Positions 4,075-6,009 of a stretch of 6,009 nt of DNA are shown piece by piece. Position 1 is the first letter of the stretch. Each line of letters begins with the position of its first letter. Under the pieces are notes generated by a model, which was given only the letters and a program-made list of their open reading frames with translations, was not told where the DNA came from and did no database searches. The stretch lies in contig JAKLEJ010000235.1 of the NCBI GenBank assembly GCA_022711695.1, forward strand, positions 1 through 6,009, written 5' to 3'. This DNA comes from Verrucomicrobiota bacterium. Its GTDB lineage: Bacteria; Verrucomicrobiota; Verrucomicrobiia; Limisphaerales; JACRJZ01. The position numbers were made by a program, and so were the translations under genes.

Positions 4075-6009
4075 TATTTGGGGGTGAGGTTTTCGAGTTG
4101 GAAGGGCTCGAATAAGCCGTAGCGTACGGTGGAGTAGTCGCGGCCGGGAGGCGGGCCGTCCTTGGGCCCCTGCTGGAACATGCCCGGCCAGGCGCTGCCC
4201 AGGGCGTGGTTGCCATGGTGCGGCCCGAGGGTGTTCTTGAGCGTGCCAATGACGGTCACCTCGACGGTGTTCACGGCGCGGCGCATGTGGCGGGTGACGT
4301 CGCACTGGAATGGGGGCGCGGCGATGTGGCCGGCGACCTGGCCGTTGACGCGGACCTCGGCGACGCTGCCATGCCACTTGGGCAACGACACCCGGTAGCG
4401 GCCTCGAGGCTGATCGAGGCGGTAGGCAAAGCGATAGGAAACGGCGCCTGCGTAAAAGGGGAAGCCCTGGTCGTTCCAGCCCGCCTTGGCCGCGGGGTCG
4501 GCGCCCTCGCCGGCGCCGAGGCGCAAGGTGCGGTCGGGCACGATCACGAAGCCTTTATCCACGGGTTTGAGGGCGAACGCGCCGATGACGTAAGCCGGCT
4601 CCAGCTCGTGGAACATGGTGAAGGGAGAGGCTTTGATGGTGACGACGTTCTGGCCGAGGCGGGCGGCGCCGCGGAGGTTGAGGCGTCCGAAGGCCTTGTC
4701 GAGCCACCAGGCGTTTTCCTGGGGGGCGAGTGGCTGGCCGTTGCAGGCGATGGTGTAGAGGTCGGGGCGCTCGATGACGATTTCGAGGCGGCTGGGGATG
4801 CGGTCTTCGATGACAAAGCGGTAGCTGGCCTCGAAACCGCTGCCTTCGGGGAATTTCTTCGAGATCAACTCCTCCTTGAACTGAACGGCGCTGTCCCAGG
4901 GATTGCGTTCGAGGCCGTTGCGCTGCCAGACGAACTGGTTGGCCTGGTAGAAGTAGAGGTTGGAGCGGGCCTGTCCGCCGGCGGCGACATCCACGTAATC
5001 GAGGGTGAGGACGTTGGGCTGGCGTCGGACGATTTCGATGGGGCCGACGGGCGTGAGCGCGGCGACGGATTCCACAGGGGCAGGGGCGGGGGGCAACGGC
5101 CGCTTGGAAAGGAAGAGGAGCAGGCTGCCCGAGGGGGGCAGGGTGAAGGCGGCTTTGACGCCGGCGGCCGAGGCGGCGAAGGGATAGCGCTCGGGCAGGC
5201 CGGTTTCGAGGTTCCATTTCTCGACGCCGCGCAGGTTGGACTCGAACACGCCGGCTGCCGGACAGCGGATGCTGGTGTTGACGAGGAAGAGAATCTGGCC
5301 GTCGTCGATGTGGCGGCGATGGTGGAAGAGAATGCCCTCGTCGTTGGGGGCGCGGTCTATGGCGAAGCCCTCGGAGCGGCTGAGGGCACGGAGGTCGTCG
5401 GCGAGGGTCTTGAACAAGGCGCCGCTGGCGATGGCGGGCCGGGCCTGGTCGAGCGCGTTGGAGCCGGCCGGGGACAGCGGGGCGCCATCCACATGGGTTT
5501 GCCAGGGGAAGAACGCGCGGCAGCCCGCGGCGTCCAGGAGGTTGGTGACGCGGGAATCGCGATTTTCCATGAAGGGCGGATAGACGACGGTATGGTAGGC
5601 GCGTCGGCCGACCTGGATCGTGCCGGGCTCGGCGGCCTTGCCGGGGGCGCCGAAGCGGGCCAGGACGTCCTCGCATCCGAGATCGTATTCCACCTGGGCG
5701 GCTTCGAGGGCCATCAGCAGCCGCGAAAAGGCGTCGCCGAGCTCCTTGAGGCGGGCTTCGTCGCCCTGGTACATCCAGGCGGTGGTGGTGGGTTCCATGA
5801 CGAGAATGCGGTTGACCTGCTGCCCCTGGGAGAGCGCCGCGGAGAGGCGGGCGAAGTAGCCGGCGGAGACGTGATAAGCCTGCCACCAGGGCTCGTGGTA
5901 GGAGAAGCTCTGGGGATGATCGCGCTTGCGGGCGCCGCGAAGGGTGACGTAGCTGAGGTGCTCGTCGAGGGTGTTGATGCCCAGGACCTGGAGCCAGTCG
6001 CCGATGCGT
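4074..6009 (-). CDS. Glycoside hydrolase, GH106-like (alpha-L-rhamnosidase type), N-terminus outside window
   Basis: The frame stays open from the window edge at 6008 to the TAG at 4074-4076, giving 644 visible residues. Met at 5798 is internal: the 70 codons before it carry a typical family segment, including GDWLQVLGINTLDEH, TLRGARKRDHP and SFSYHEPWW, which is the end of a catalytic barrel in GH106-like enzymes. After that comes QVNRILVMEPTTTAWMY and a region with the look of the Rossmann-like domain that follows the barrel, then beta-rich sequence. The final 123 residues (4077-4445) resemble a galactose-binding-like jelly roll (YRVSLPKWHGSVAEVRVNGQ, then CDVTRHMRRAVNTVEVTVIG). GH106 enzymes release L-rhamnose from plant pectin or other polysaccharides and are about 1000 residues, so perhaps a third is missing. 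Signal peptide and substrate cannot be judged. It is convergent with the tatC operon. Confidence 0.8.
   Translation of the reverse strand, partial: RIGDWLQVLGINTLDEHLSYVTLRGARKRDHPQSFSYHEPWWQAYHVSAGYFARLSAALSQGQQVNRILVMEPTTTAWMYQGDEARLKELGDAFSRLLMALEAAQVEYDLGCEDVLARFGAPGKAAEPGTIQVGRRAYHTVVYPPFMENRDSRVTNLLDAAGCRAFFPWQTHVDGAPLSPAGSNALDQARPAIASGALFKTLADDLRALSRSEGFAIDRAPNDEGILFHHRRHIDDGQILFLVNTSIRCPAAGVFESNLRGVEKWNLETGLPERYPFAASAAGVKAAFTLPPSGSLLLFLSKRPLPPAPAPVESVAALTPVGPIEIVRRQPNVLTLDYVDVAAGGQARSNLYFYQANQFVWQRNGLERNPWDSAVQFKEELISKKFPEGSGFEASYRFVIEDRIPSRLEIVIERPDLYTIACNGQPLAPQENAWWLDKAFGRLNLRGAARLGQNVVTIKASPFTMFHELEPAYVIGAFALKPVDKGFVIVPDRTLRLGAGEGADPAAKAGWNDQGFPFYAGAVSYRFAYRLDQPRGRYRVSLPKWHGSVAEVRVNGQVAGHIAAPPFQCDVTRHMRRAVNTVEVTVIGTLKNTLGPHHGNHALGSAWPGMFQQGPKDGPPPGRDYSTVRYGLFEPFQLENLTPK

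Noticed and set aside
3325..4377. 350-residue antisense frame spanning the intergenic gap
   Set aside because: It crosses tatC, the small membrane gene, the repeats and the hydrolase end; its Arg/Pro-rich composition marks it as a shadow.
4555..5886. 443-residue frame on the same strand as the hydrolase
   Set aside because: It is an out-of-frame Arg/Pro-rich shadow of the hydrolase, whose own frame shows family motifs.

Overview
This is a GC-rich window (clearly above 60% G+C) from a bacterial chromosome. I infer a member of the Verrucomicrobiota or a close PVC relative. The reasons are the short intergenic repeats of the gccacggatggacgcgg and gagccaccgagaacaccgag kind, which I recall as common between genes in that phylum, the large GH106-like rhamnosidase-type glycoside hydrolase, and a TatC with an enlarged first periplasmic loop. 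No rRNA, tRNA or marker gene is present, so the taxonomy is an inference.

Layout: positions 1-672 hold no convincing gene. They carry several short repeats and hairpins and one perfect 22-bp palindrome (446-467). Positions 673-3842 are a tight four-gene operon on the + strand: a tandem-domain universal stress protein with degenerate nucleotide-binding motifs (673-1827), a DUF2062 membrane protein starting at TTG (1841-2479), the twin-arginine translocase subunit TatC (2485-3522), and a 107-residue membrane protein of unknown function joined to tatC by an ATGA overlap (3519-3842). Positions 3843-4073 are a convergent intergenic gap holding second copies of a 62-bp and a 31-bp repeat seen upstream of the operon, plus a GC-rich hairpin beside the end of the next gene. 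Positions 4074-6009 on the - strand are the C-terminal 644 residues of a large glycoside hydrolase resembling GH106 (alpha-L-rhamnosidase type). Its N-terminus lies outside the window.

How the genes may work together: TatC exports folded proteins, DUF2062 proteins and the 107-residue protein are predicted to lie in the inner membrane, and the Usp protein is predicted to be cytosolic. The junctions (14 nt, 8 nt, 4-nt overlap) imply co-transcription and translational coupling, so this looks like an envelope/export operon headed by a stress-protein-like factor. No tatA/tatB or Tat substrate is visible. The glycoside hydrolase is convergent, so it is probably a separate transcription unit for polysaccharide degradation.

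The most interesting points are the near-identical structured repeats bracketing the operon, the loss of the glycine-rich ATP motif in both Usp domains, the large TatC loop insertion, and the perfect palindrome upstream of the operon. I do not see a clearly new defence or mobile system here.
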